Positions 1 through 5,816 of a stretch of 9,550 nt of DNA are shown piece by piece. Numbering within the stretch: the stretch's first letter is position 1; the number at the start of each line of letters is the position of its first letter. Where the stretch lies: positions 1 to 9,550 of the forward strand of contig CAYSWK010000034.1 of the NCBI GenBank assembly GCA_964434735.1. Reading direction: 5' to 3'. The notes under the pieces are model-generated. The model searched no databases. It was not told the DNA's origin and was given only the letters and a program-made list of their open reading frames with translations. Origin of the DNA: CAYSWK01 sp964434735 (GTDB lineage: Archaea; Micrarchaeota; Micrarchaeia; Anstonellales; Bilamarchaeaceae). A program made the position numbers and the translations under genes.

Positions 1-348
1 CACGGACCGCTACTGGCAGCCAGAAGAACAATGCTTTCGCGAATACCTTCACCGCCCCAGCTAAGGCACCGCCCAAAATGGAATACGTATGCTATCCCGA
101 TTACAGAAACGAATTATGACTCACTTATTTCAGTCGCATTAGAATTATCGCGTCAAATTACTGAAGGAAAACTTGACGAATTCACTGCTAATCGACGTTT
201 TGGCGCACTTGAAAAACTGATTATATCACCTCCTTTTTCACCGGCTGAGGCTGCTGGAATACTGCGAGAACTCATACGCAGTGAACGGCTTCCAAAGGAC
301 CTACTTGTAAGAACACGGGAACTACTTGAAAGCTTCCAGTATGAATAA
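1..348 (+). CDS. Hypothetical protein, probably 5'-partial
   Basis: The reading frame is open from the first base of the window to the TAA at 346-348, so the gene may begin upstream. The first ATG inside is at 31, but no convincing Shine-Dalgarno or TATA element is visible in the 30 bases before it. From that ATG the product has 105 residues. The first 25 are Pro/Arg-rich and probably unstructured. The rest looks largely alpha-helical (LISVALELSRQITEGKLDEF, then AEAAGILRELIRSERLPKDL), with no transmembrane segment, metal motif or nucleotide-binding motif. Arg clearly outnumbers Lys, as in the GNAT-like gene at 3607-4638 and unlike the other genes here. I do not recognise the family. It is most likely a small soluble helical protein or the C-terminal part of a larger one. 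Confidence 0.55.
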   Translation, partial: HGPLLAARRTMLSRIPSPPQLRHRPKWNTYAIPITETNYDSLISVALELSRQITEGKLDEFTANRRFGALEKLIISPPFSPAEAAGILRELIRSERLPKDLLVRTRELLESFQYE

Positions 349-482
349 AAACTATTGAAAGGAAGTGCAAAAATCGGATTACACATGATTTAAAAAAACT
401 CCTTATCTTAACTAACGTTAGTCGAATTTTTCAGGCACCTATCTTCAAAACAGGAGACCGGGTGCTGGAAACAGTTCTGACT
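349..482. other. Intergenic region upstream of tRNA-Tyr with palindrome and hairpin
   Basis: There is no credible ORF in these 134 bases. They hold an A/T-rich TATA-like stretch, ATTTAAAAAA (388-397). A perfect 12-bp palindrome, ACTAACGTTAGT, follows at 411-422. A potential hairpin comes next: 432-439 can pair with 461-467, with G434 bulged and a loop of about 21 nt. The TATA-like stretch lies about 90 bases before the tRNA, further than expected if it directly starts the tRNA. Either the precursor has a long 5' leader or the true promoter is weaker and closer. Nothing here is proven. Confidence 0.35.
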
Positions 483-615
483 CCCACCATAGCTCAACTG
501 GTAGAGCGATCCGCTGTAGCATGTTCGCTTCGCACAATAGGACGAAGCTATCGTTTCCAAAGTACACACTTTGGTAGATACGGATAGGTTGCTGGTTCAA
601 GTCCGGCTGGTGGGA
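483..615 (+). tRNA. tRNA-Tyr (GTA), intron-containing
   Basis: All arms fold. The acceptor CCCACCA (483-489) pairs with TGGTGGG (608-614), with discriminator A615. The D arm is GCTC (492-495) with GAGC (504-507) around loop AACTGGTA. The anticodon stem is ATCCG (509-513) with CGGAT (581-585). The variable loop is AGGTT. The T arm is GCTGG (591-595) with CCGGC (603-607) around TTCAAGT. The anticodon is GTA at 516-518, in a loop starting CT. The C1:G72 first pair is the known identity element of archaeal and eukaryotic tRNA-Tyr. CCA is not encoded: A615 is followed by more A residues. An intron interrupts the anticodon loop between positions 37 (G519) and 38 (A580). The mature tRNA is therefore 483-519 joined to 580-615. 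Confidence 0.95.
520..579 (+). other. tRNA-Tyr intron (60 nt) with bulge-helix-bulge splice site
   Basis: The boundaries come from the canonical 37/38 position and from a bulge-helix-bulge fold. The central 4-bp helix pairs C514-T517 with G574-G577 (C-G, U-A, G-U, U-G). The two 3-nt bulges are A518-C520 and A578-A580. Archaeal splicing endonuclease would cut after 519 and after 579. Inside the intron, two hairpins can form: GCTTCG (527-532) with CGAAGC (543-548) around a 10-nt loop, and CCAAAGT (557-563) with ACTTTGG (568-574) around ACAC. The second hairpin competes for G574. The helix next to the 5' bulge is not obvious, so the motif may be a relaxed one. Confidence 0.85.
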
Positions 616-771
616 AAAAAATTTATCAGCTGATCGTTTTCAGTCTTGCTGATCCGTTGTTCGTTTCGAGTTTTCAGTTTCCCGATCATTAATCGTCTTG
701 CGTTTCCTATTTTGAGTTCTGGTTTCGCCCAATGCCAAGACATAAAAACACATTTAACCATAATTTATACT
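616..771 (+). promoter_or_regulatory. tRNA/archaemetzincin intergenic region, candidate TATA at 741-750
   Basis: These bases are pyrimidine-rich and hold no convincing gene. The frame is open from a TTG at 646, but the encoded peptide is low in conserved features and precedes the natural beta-strand start of the next protein. A perfect 10-bp palindrome, ATCAGCTGAT (625-634), is followed by CGTTTT and could help end the tRNA transcript. CATAAAAACA (741-750) lies about 27 bases before the ATG at 772, the distance expected for a leaderless archaeal transcript. No Shine-Dalgarno sequence precedes that ATG. Another A/T block, TTTATA, lies too close to the ATG to serve it. Confidence 0.35.
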
Positions 772-1374
772 ATGAAACCCGTACGGATCCGAATCATTGC
801 TGCCCACGAGGTGAGCGATGAACAGGTTAACGCAGTCAAACGCGGACTTAACTTCTTCGTAAATCAAGGCATACGAGTTGAAACTGCCCATATTGAAGAA
901 CCTTCTGCTTTTGCAGATGTGAAAAATGGCCCATTTATACGAGGAGTATTAAACGGACCTGAAGAAAAAGAAATTCCCGCCTGCATACCTTGGTATATTC
1001 AAGCAATGTCCCTTGCACGAGGAAACAGTGTGTTGGGGCTCGGGATAAAGGCAAGAAGGATACTATCACAAAACGGATATGCTGTCCTTGGGATTTGCGA
1101 ATTTTTAGAAGGGGGAGTTATTTCTACTGCAAGCATAAGTACACTTCCCAAAGAACTTAGCGCAAAAGCACTTGAACTCATTGCCCGTCATGAAGCAGGC
1201 CACCTCTTTAGACCAAATGAGCATTGCGAAAATAAGATGTGTGTCATGCAAGAAAACAAAACAAAAGAGGATTTCCTTGGAACTCACGTCGCACGTGAGC
1301 TTGATTTTTGCACCGCATGCGCCGCAACGATTTCACAAATAATTGCGCAAATGCAAATGCCTGTATATGCATAA
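772..1374 (+). CDS. amzA: Archaemetzincin-like zinc metalloprotease (M54)
   Basis: The 200-residue protein carries the archaemetzincin signature. It has H140-E141-A-G-H144, a third His H151 followed at once by C152, then C157-x-M159 (the CxxxxCxM of the family) and a distal C180-x-x-C183. In the family, three His bind the catalytic zinc, Glu is the general base and four Cys bind a structural zinc. Physiological substrates are not known for archaeal members. The ATG at 772 is chosen because MKPVRIRII makes the usual first beta strand; a TTG 42 codons upstream would add an unrelated hydrophobic tail. Two oddities stand out. H144 and H151 are separated by six residues rather than five, without the conserved Gly, and the Cys spacing is longer (20 residues between M159 and C180). 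The gene ends 3 bp from the oppositely oriented asd. The length fits the family (about 180-200). Confidence 0.85.
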   Translation: MKPVRIRIIAAHEVSDEQVNAVKRGLNFFVNQGIRVETAHIEEPSAFADVKNGPFIRGVLNGPEEKEIPACIPWYIQAMSLARGNSVLGLGIKARRILSQNGYAVLGICEFLEGGVISTASISTLPKELSAKALELIARHEAGHLFRPNEHCENKMCVMQENKTKEDFLGTHVARELDFCTACAATISQIIAQMQMPVYA

Positions 1375-1377
1375 AAC

Positions 1378-2412
1378 CTAAAAATACCCTTTTTGCATAA
1401 GCACTTCAGCAAGCCAGACAGCACCTTTTGCCGCGCCCATTTTTGTATTATGAGAAACAAGCACGTACTTAAGGCCAAATACATTATCTTTTCGCATCCT
1501 CCCAACAGAAGTGGTAAGTCCGTTGCCCGTATCGCGGTCCAACCTCACTTGAGGCCGTGATGGATCTTCAAACACCCGAATCACTTCCTGGGGGGTTGAA
1601 TGGGTTTTTACCGATGCCTTGTAGTTTCGCAGTGCCTTGATTGCGGATTCAACCGTTGCCTCGATTTGTGTTTCAACAAAAACACTTTCGGTGTGACCTT
1701 CCAAAACAGGTGCACGTGTGCACGTACAGGAAACGCCGAATTCCTTTCCAAGAATCTTTTGGGTTTCTTTTTCAACCTTTTCCTCTTCACCTGAAATGAA
1801 CGGAATAATATTATCTATATTGTCGAGTGCCTTTACCCCTGGGCTTCTTCCTGCGCCTGAAACTGCCTGCATAGATGTCATCAATACGCGCTTGATGCCG
1901 AATGCATCGGACAACGGTTTAAGCGTAATTGCCAAACCAGTTGTCGTACAATTAGGGATTGGCGCGATGAATCCATTCCATCCGCGGTTTTTTCGTTGCA
2001 CATCAATGAGTTTTGCCGATTCAGGATTGACGCACGGAATAATAAGTGGAACATCTTTTTCATAACGAAATGCCGAGGCGGTGCTAATAACTGCACAATC
2101 CTTTGCAAAACGAGGCTCAAGTTCCTTTGCAACATCTGATTCGACACAGGAAAATACAAGGTCGTAATCCTTGCCCGTTGCTTTCGATGAATCAAGCACC
2201 GTCATACGCGCAACACATTCAGGAAGAACGCCTTCTGCATACCATTCAACGATGCCATTCCTGTTGATTGCGTCCGCATATTTTTTTCCTGCAGAACGTT
2301 CCGAGCCGCAAAGAGCAGTAACTTCAAATTGGGGATGGTTCTCAAGTGCCGCAATTGCCTGCTGGCCAACAATGCCTGTTGCCCCTATGACTGCTACGGA
2401 TTTTTTTGACAT
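1378..2412 (-). CDS. asd: Aspartate-semialdehyde dehydrogenase
   Basis: The enzyme reduces L-aspartyl-4-phosphate to L-aspartate 4-semialdehyde with NADPH, the branch point to lysine/DAP, threonine and methionine. The N-terminal Rossmann domain shows the nucleotide loop GATGIVG (residues 10-16). The catalytic Cys is C155 in PIPNCTTTGLAI, followed by the SGAGRSPGV segment (185-193). The acid/base His is H240 in EGHTES. The 344-residue length and these motifs match the archaeal/fungal-type branch. It is the last gene of the minus-strand cluster, 39 bp after the M20 hydrolase. That gap holds a T-rich run and a TTAAATTA box about 25 bases before the ATG, so the gene may have its own leaderless promoter besides readthrough. 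No Shine-Dalgarno sequence is visible. Its stop lies 3 bp from that of the convergent archaemetzincin. All key residues are intact. Confidence 0.96.
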   Translation of the reverse strand: MSKKSVAVIGATGIVGQQAIAALENHPQFEVTALCGSERSAGKKYADAINRNGIVEWYAEGVLPECVARMTVLDSSKATGKDYDLVFSCVESDVAKELEPRFAKDCAVISTASAFRYEKDVPLIIPCVNPESAKLIDVQRKNRGWNGFIAPIPNCTTTGLAITLKPLSDAFGIKRVLMTSMQAVSGAGRSPGVKALDNIDNIIPFISGEEEKVEKETQKILGKEFGVSCTCTRAPVLEGHTESVFVETQIEATVESAIKALRNYKASVKTHSTPQEVIRVFEDPSRPQVRLDRDTGNGLTTSVGRMRKDNVFGLKYVLVSHNTKMGAAKGAVWLAEVLMQKGYF

Positions 2413-2451
2413 GGAAAAATAAGATAAAAAAGGTAATTTAACTGTGCCGTT
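2413..2451 (-). promoter_or_regulatory. Candidate asd promoter / M20 terminator
   Basis: Read on the minus strand, this 39-base gap holds TTAAATTA (plus-strand 2434-2441), centred about 25 bases before the asd ATG as expected for a leaderless archaeal start. A T-rich run (about 2414-2432) follows and could also end transcripts of the upstream M20 gene. Both readings are inferred from base composition and spacing only. Confidence 0.35.
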
Positions 2452-3597
2452 CTAGATGTTCTTCACAAATTCAGTCAAGACGTCAATCAATTCCAAATAA
2501 CTCTTCTTTGAAACCCATTCCTTGTTTGAGTGCTCCCCGTCGCCAATGGGCCCGTAGGAAACAACTGGAACTCCTTGCATCGCAATGAGGTTTTCATCAG
2601 CCACGGACAATCCGTAATTAAACGCAATCGGTTTGCCAAGCTTTTCCTTGATAAGTTTTCCAAGCATCTGGACGTTTGAATTGTCCTCAGGAGTCGTATA
2701 CGGCATAAGGTAAGGGACTTCGCGAGGCTGTACAACGACTTTTGCCTGTGCATCATGTGCGCCTTTCTTGACCGTCCCTTTGGAATAGAGTTCATCGATT
2801 CGTGCCTGAATCTGCTTTTGGGCGGACTCAATCGTTTCGGGAACCACCAGGTGCCTATCGATGAGCATCTGGCATTCGTCAGGAACTGATAATGAAACTG
2901 CGTGTGAAAAGATTTTTCGCACAAACTGCGAACCGTGCTGGAGTTTTGGATGTTTTGGCAATTCCTTGTTTTGCTCATCAACTGCCAAGGCAAGATGTGC
3001 ACTCTGAGTAATTGCAGAAATGCCTAATTCCTGCCGTGCCGCATGGTAGCTCTTGCCTGGAACGTCAATCCTGAATTGAACACGGCCGCGCCTACCCATA
3101 GTAACGGTGCGCGTTGCCTCATGCATGTCATGAACATCTGAAATCTCAGTAACTAATACAAACTCAGTGTCTTTCAAAAATCCTGATTTACAAAATTCAA
3201 AACATCCTTGCGAATCGTTTTCCTCATCGGAAACAAATGCGACCTTGATTTTTCTGTCAGTTTTCACTTCGACTGCTTTCAAAATGGCAGCAATACCTGC
3301 CTTCATGTCGTAGCCGCCAAGACCGTATAATTTCCCATCCACTTCGGTAAGCTTGTACGGGTCAACCTTTTCGTAATTGTATGCGGGCACCGTATCAATA
3401 TGCCCTTGGAACATGATTGCTTTCCCACGCGTTCCGCGTTCGGCTAAAACATTGTATCGTTCGGTCCCGAACTTTTGAAGAGTTACTTTGAAACCACGTG
3501 CTTCAAGCTCCTTTGCAAGGAAAAACGCTATTTCCTTCTCATCAGGAAATACTGAGTGAATTGAAACAAGTTTGGAAAGAAGGGAAAGGGAATCCAT
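2452..3597 (-). CDS. M20-family zinc metallopeptidase / amidohydrolase (ArgE/DapE/LysK-like)
   Basis: The 381-residue protein has the full di-zinc M20 layout. It shows GHIDTVP (H66, D68), GGYDMKAG with bridging D97, the SDEEN general-base and metal segment (E125, E126), a further ligand candidate E151 in TEISD, and the last His H356 in GEHSNKEW. A dimerisation domain sits between about 165 and 285, with GKSYH (H185) and DRHLVVPET, typical of the ArgE/DapE/ACY1 group. Family members remove an N-acyl group from an amino acid: N-acetylornithine, N-succinyl-DAP, or LysW-bound lysine. Which one applies here cannot be read from sequence. The neighbour asd favours DAP/lysine (DapE- or LysK-like), while the upstream acetyltransferase favours an N-acetyl substrate. 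It starts 9 bp after the GNAT gene, with GTGATC (minus strand, 3600-3605) close before the ATG matching the archaeal anti-Shine-Dalgarno, so co-transcription is likely. Confidence 0.88.
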   Translation of the reverse strand: MDSLSLLSKLVSIHSVFPDEKEIAFFLAKELEARGFKVTLQKFGTERYNVLAERGTRGKAIMFQGHIDTVPAYNYEKVDPYKLTEVDGKLYGLGGYDMKAGIAAILKAVEVKTDRKIKVAFVSDEENDSQGCFEFCKSGFLKDTEFVLVTEISDVHDMHEATRTVTMGRRGRVQFRIDVPGKSYHAARQELGISAITQSAHLALAVDEQNKELPKHPKLQHGSQFVRKIFSHAVSLSVPDECQMLIDRHLVVPETIESAQKQIQARIDELYSKGTVKKGAHDAQAKVVVQPREVPYLMPYTTPEDNSNVQMLGKLIKEKLGKPIAFNYGLSVADENLIAMQGVPVVSYGPIGDGEHSNKEWVSKKSYLELIDVLTEFVKNI

Positions 3598-3606
3598 GGG
3601 ATCACA

Positions 3607-4638
3607 TTATTGATGAATAAATGTTTCAAGAGAAACGCGGTCTGCAGGGTGAAGCCCATACAATACGGGAATGAGCGTTTCAAGTCCTCTGGACACACCC
3701 TCATCAAATTGCGTATTAGTGCTACCAATAACTACGTCTGCAGGCAACACGCCCACTGGAGTTAAACCTGCTTTGTGAGAAGATGCAACTACTGCTGGCC
3801 AACAACCACGATCTTCTGCAAAAATAACTGCCCTGCCAACACCATGCTCTGCTTCAATCATGCGCACTGCTTGGATTTGAAGTGCAGTCATAAGCCCATG
3901 GCCCTGATGAGCTTGAAACGTGGCAAAATCACTTAACTCATAAGTTGGAACATGTCTAAATCCTTCAACGGGAAGGTCTGCGCGTTCTGCAATAAGTGCA
4001 GAAATTATTTGGCCTGAGCCATTTCTTGCAACTACGGGTATGTTCCCAGGTTCATTAAGCATCTCGCGCACAATATCGGGAGTTAACTCTACCATATATC
4101 GAGTAAATGCCTCTCGATACAAATCAGTAATTGCATAAACATCTGATTCGGTTGGAACACTTAAACGCTCAAGAGAATAACCCAAGTCTGCTACTTGCGC
4201 AAGAATATTATTTGGATTGGGTCTTTCTCTAGTAGTGGCGGCAGAATTTGCCCTTACCAGATCTAAATGAACTGCCTGATCAGGTATACGGCCGGCGCTA
4301 TTCTTTCCAAGATAAACAATGGAATGGTCCATATCTCCGATTACACTAAGAGGAATAATTCCTTCTACCCTCAGTCCATCAATAGACGTACGTAAACCTT
4401 CATTAAGAAACGTGTTTGATACAACTGCACGAACCTTTGTTCGATCACAATCAGGATGCTCGCTTTGTGCAGCCCATATTTTTGTAACAAGGTGTATTGC
4501 ACTAGATCGCTCAATTAAAACCTCTTGCGCCCAACCTCTAATGCGGTTGCTTGATCCTCTGGAAATCTCTGAAGGACCTTGACTTCCTGAAGACGCGTGT
4601 GGATGTGCAATTTCACATGTTCGTGCTCGTAATGACAT
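3607..4638 (-). CDS. GNAT-family N-acetyltransferase with a long N-terminal extension
   Basis: The C-terminal half (about 156-305) looks like a GNAT fold. YELSDFATFQ leads into an acetyl-CoA pyrophosphate loop, QAHQGHG (242-248, the Q/R-x-x-G-x-G/A motif), then a helix, AVIFAEDRGC, and a final GLTPVGVLPAD strand. The DFAT...GLMTALQ...ASSHKAGLTPVG pattern recalls beta-lysine N6-acetyltransferase (AblB)-like proteins, but similarity is too loose to name it. The first 155 residues are of unknown nature; the first 30 or so are Ser/Arg-rich and likely disordered. A central part holds short beta-type stretches (VEGIIPLSVIG, HSIVYLG). I count 26 Arg but only 4 Lys in 343 residues, in contrast to the Lys-rich neighbours, which may mark acquisition from elsewhere. 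As first gene of the cluster with the M20 deacylase, it may acetylate the amino acid that the second enzyme later frees. GAAGG (4647-4651, minus) lies 8 nt before the ATG. Confidence 0.7.
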   Translation of the reverse strand: MSLRARTCEIAHPHASSGSQGPSEISRGSSNRIRGWAQEVLIERSSAIHLVTKIWAAQSEHPDCDRTKVRAVVSNTFLNEGLRTSIDGLRVEGIIPLSVIGDMDHSIVYLGKNSAGRIPDQAVHLDLVRANSAATTRERPNPNNILAQVADLGYSLERLSVPTESDVYAITDLYREAFTRYMVELTPDIVREMLNEPGNIPVVARNGSGQIISALIAERADLPVEGFRHVPTYELSDFATFQAHQGHGLMTALQIQAVRMIEAEHGVGRAVIFAEDRGCWPAVVASSHKAGLTPVGVLPADVVIGSTNTQFDEGVSRGLETLIPVLYGLHPADRVSLETFIHQ

Positions 4639-4677
4639 AATTATAACCTTCTTAATTTAACTTAGATGCATACCCTT

Positions 4678-4686
4678 TTTAAATAT
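4678..4686 (-). promoter_or_regulatory. TATA box for the GNAT-M20-asd cluster
   Basis: On the minus strand this reads ATATTTAAA followed by more A, close to the archaeal TATA consensus. It is centred 44 bases upstream of the GNAT start at 4638. This predicts transcription starting near 4657 and a leader of about 19 nt that would include the GAAGG ribosome-binding site. Confidence 0.6.
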
Positions 4687-4703
4687 TCGTACTTTTTGTA
4701 CGA
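4687..4703. repeat. Inverted repeat TCGTAC-TTTTT-GTACGA
   Basis: This is a perfect 6-bp inverted repeat around five T, touching the upstream edge of the GNAT TATA box, where the BRE element would lie. A protein bound here would hinder TFB/TBP on the GNAT promoter. The right arm overlaps TACGATTA (4699-4706), which recurs 32 bp further on within the palindrome at 4730-4744, about three helical turns away. Its role as an operator is inferred. Confidence 0.5.
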
Positions 4704-4729
4704 TTAAAGCTATTAAAAACCCCAAATTA

Positions 4730-4744
4730 TTACGATTATCGTAA
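4730..4744. promoter_or_regulatory. Candidate Lrp/AsnC operator, TTACGATTATCGTAA
   Basis: This perfect 15-bp palindrome has 7-bp arms around a central T. It matches the site upstream of the Lrp-family gene (9029-9043) at 13 of 15 positions. It lies about 45 bp upstream of the GNAT TATA box, within the divergent region shared with cysteine synthase. Archaeal Lrp-type regulators bind 15-bp palindromes of this shape (I recall Ptr2 of Methanocaldococcus with core ACGATTTTCG). Binding here is inferred. Confidence 0.5.
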
Positions 4745-4824
4745 ATTTCACAGTTGTTGGTCTTCATGCTGTACCTTTTTTCGTATAGTAGTTCTTGTGG
4801 AACCTACAAGACTGTTCATCAATC
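4745..4824. other. Middle of the divergent region: weak hairpin, no gene
   Basis: No credible gene is present. TCTTGT (4793-4798) can pair with ACAAGA (4806-4811) around a 7-nt loop, and a short T run lies at about 4775-4781. A minus-strand frame of 66 codons crosses the region (4748-4948) but overlaps the cysteine synthase start and its TATA box and is probably accidental. Confidence 0.3.
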
Positions 4825-4835
4825 GATTTATAAAG
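4825..4835 (+). promoter_or_regulatory. Upstream TATA-like box, GATTTATAAAG (copy 1)
   Basis: This 11-base box is repeated exactly at 4915-4925. A start would be expected near 4855-4860, giving cysteine synthase a leader of about 90 nt. An ATG at 4860 opens an 8-codon ORF (MTNAVVTL) that ends at TAA 4884-4886. The same distance would suit a leaderless mini-ORF. Its use is unproven. Confidence 0.4.
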
Positions 4836-4876
4836 GTTTTGACAAAGACGTTTGAGAGTATGACAAATGCCGTAGT

Positions 4877-4892
4877 TACGTTGTAAAACGTA
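4877..4892. repeat. Inverted repeat TACGTT-GTAA-AACGTA
   Basis: This is a perfect 6-bp inverted repeat with a 4-nt spacer, 23 bp upstream of the TATA box proximal to cysteine synthase. Its TACG/CGTA ends echo the two other inverted repeats in this divergent region. It could be an operator or a small hairpin in a long leader; the sequence does not tell which. Confidence 0.4.
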
Positions 4893-4914
4893 TACTTTGT
4901 GGATAAAAGAACGA

Positions 4915-4925
4915 GATTTATAAAG
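4915..4925 (+). promoter_or_regulatory. Proximal TATA box of cysteine synthase, GATTTATAAAG (copy 2)
   Basis: This exact second copy of the box at 4825-4835 is centred 27 bases before the ATG at 4947, the spacing of a leaderless or nearly leaderless archaeal transcript. GGAAGG (4937-4942) also lies just before the ATG. It could act as ribosome-binding site only on a transcript starting upstream, for example from copy 1. Confidence 0.6.
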
Positions 4926-4946
4926 TATAATGAATAGGAAGGCGGC

Positions 4947-5816
4947 ATGTCAATTTTTCATTGTGCAACAGAATCAATAGGTAATACCCCTCTTTTGAAA
5001 ATAGGAAACGTATATGCAAAACTTGAAACGATCAATCCGTCAGGAAGCATCAAGGATAGAATGGCCGCATATATTCTTGAACAAGCTGAAAAAGAAGGGA
5101 AAATCAAAAAGGGCCAGACTATTATTGAAGCAACTTCGGGGAACACAGGAATTGCATTCTCAATGCTTGCTGCAAGTAAAGGATACAAAATGATTGCAGT
5201 TATGCCTAAAAATATGTCTCAAGAACGCGTAAAAATGATACAAGCATTTGGTGCAAACGTCGAATTTGTAGCAGATAATGATTTTTTAGGAGCGGTTGCC
5301 CACCGAGACAAACGGGCACGGGAATTGAATGCGTTTATCCCCGACCAATTTGCTAATCCTCTTAATGTTGACGCACATTTCAATGGCACAGGAAAGGAGA
5401 TCCTTGAACAGCTCACTAGCCCCATAAGCGCTTTTGTTGCAGGGGTAGGGACAGGGGGAACGCTCTTTGGCACGGTCAAGCGAATCCGAACACGGGATAC
5501 ACAATGCAAATGCGTAGCCGTTGAACCATTAGAAAGCGCGGCCATGAGTGGCAAAAAACCAGGAACGCACAGAATTCAAGGAATTGGAGATGGGTTTATT
5601 CCTGAAATCGTCAAACTTGATGCGATCGATGAAATCGTAACAATCCCTGAACAGGAAGCAGTTAATAAAACCCTCGCGCTCTGGAAACAGGGAATTTTAG
5701 TAGGAATATCATCAGCTGCAAATCTTTTGGCGGCCGAATATAGGTATAAAGAATACGGCGGAAACGTCGTAACCGTTCTTCCGGATAGAGGAGAACGGTA
5801 TCTGAGTATGCTCTAA
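4947..5816 (+). CDS. cysK: Cysteine synthase (PLP-dependent, fold type II)
   Basis: The enzyme replaces the side-chain leaving group of O-acetylserine (or O-phosphoserine in some archaea) with sulfide to give cysteine. The PLP-binding lysine is K36 in NPSGSIKDRMA. The substrate loop is TSGNTG (63-68). The phosphate-binding Gly-rich loop is GVGTGGT (166-172), and GISSAAN (253-259) carries the Ser near the PLP ring nitrogen. QFANPLN (134-140) and HRIQGIGDGFIPE (208-220) are typical of the CysK group rather than threonine synthase. At 289 residues it is slightly shorter than the usual 300-320. Cystathionine beta-synthase is a less likely alternative, since no CBS domains follow. No serine acetyltransferase lies nearby, so the real leaving group is open. 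It is transcribed divergently from the GNAT-M20-asd cluster, with shared palindromes between them. Confidence 0.93.
   Translation: MSIFHCATESIGNTPLLKIGNVYAKLETINPSGSIKDRMAAYILEQAEKEGKIKKGQTIIEATSGNTGIAFSMLAASKGYKMIAVMPKNMSQERVKMIQAFGANVEFVADNDFLGAVAHRDKRARELNAFIPDQFANPLNVDAHFNGTGKEILEQLTSPISAFVAGVGTGGTLFGTVKRIRTRDTQCKCVAVEPLESAAMSGKKPGTHRIQGIGDGFIPEIVKLDAIDEIVTIPEQEAVNKTLALWKQGILVGISSAANLLAAEYRYKEYGGNVVTVLPDRGERYLSML

Noticed and set aside
527..574. Hairpins within 527-574 considered as a terminator or separate ncRNA gene
   Set aside because: They fall exactly inside the tRNA-Tyr intron, which explains them.
646..771. Extension of the archaemetzincin to a TTG start
   Set aside because: The added 42 residues do not resemble the family, and the frame would begin just after the tRNA. 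The ATG at 772 gives the expected first beta strand.
1600..2422. Plus-strand ORFs opposite asd
   Set aside because: They are antisense shadows of a well-supported enzyme gene and carry no recognisable domains or start signals.
4748..4948. Hydrophobic 66-codon minus-strand ORF in the divergent region
   Set aside because: It starts on the cysteine synthase ATG, crosses both TATA boxes and the inverted repeats, and has no upstream signals of its own. It is best explained as a chance open frame in A/T-rich DNA.
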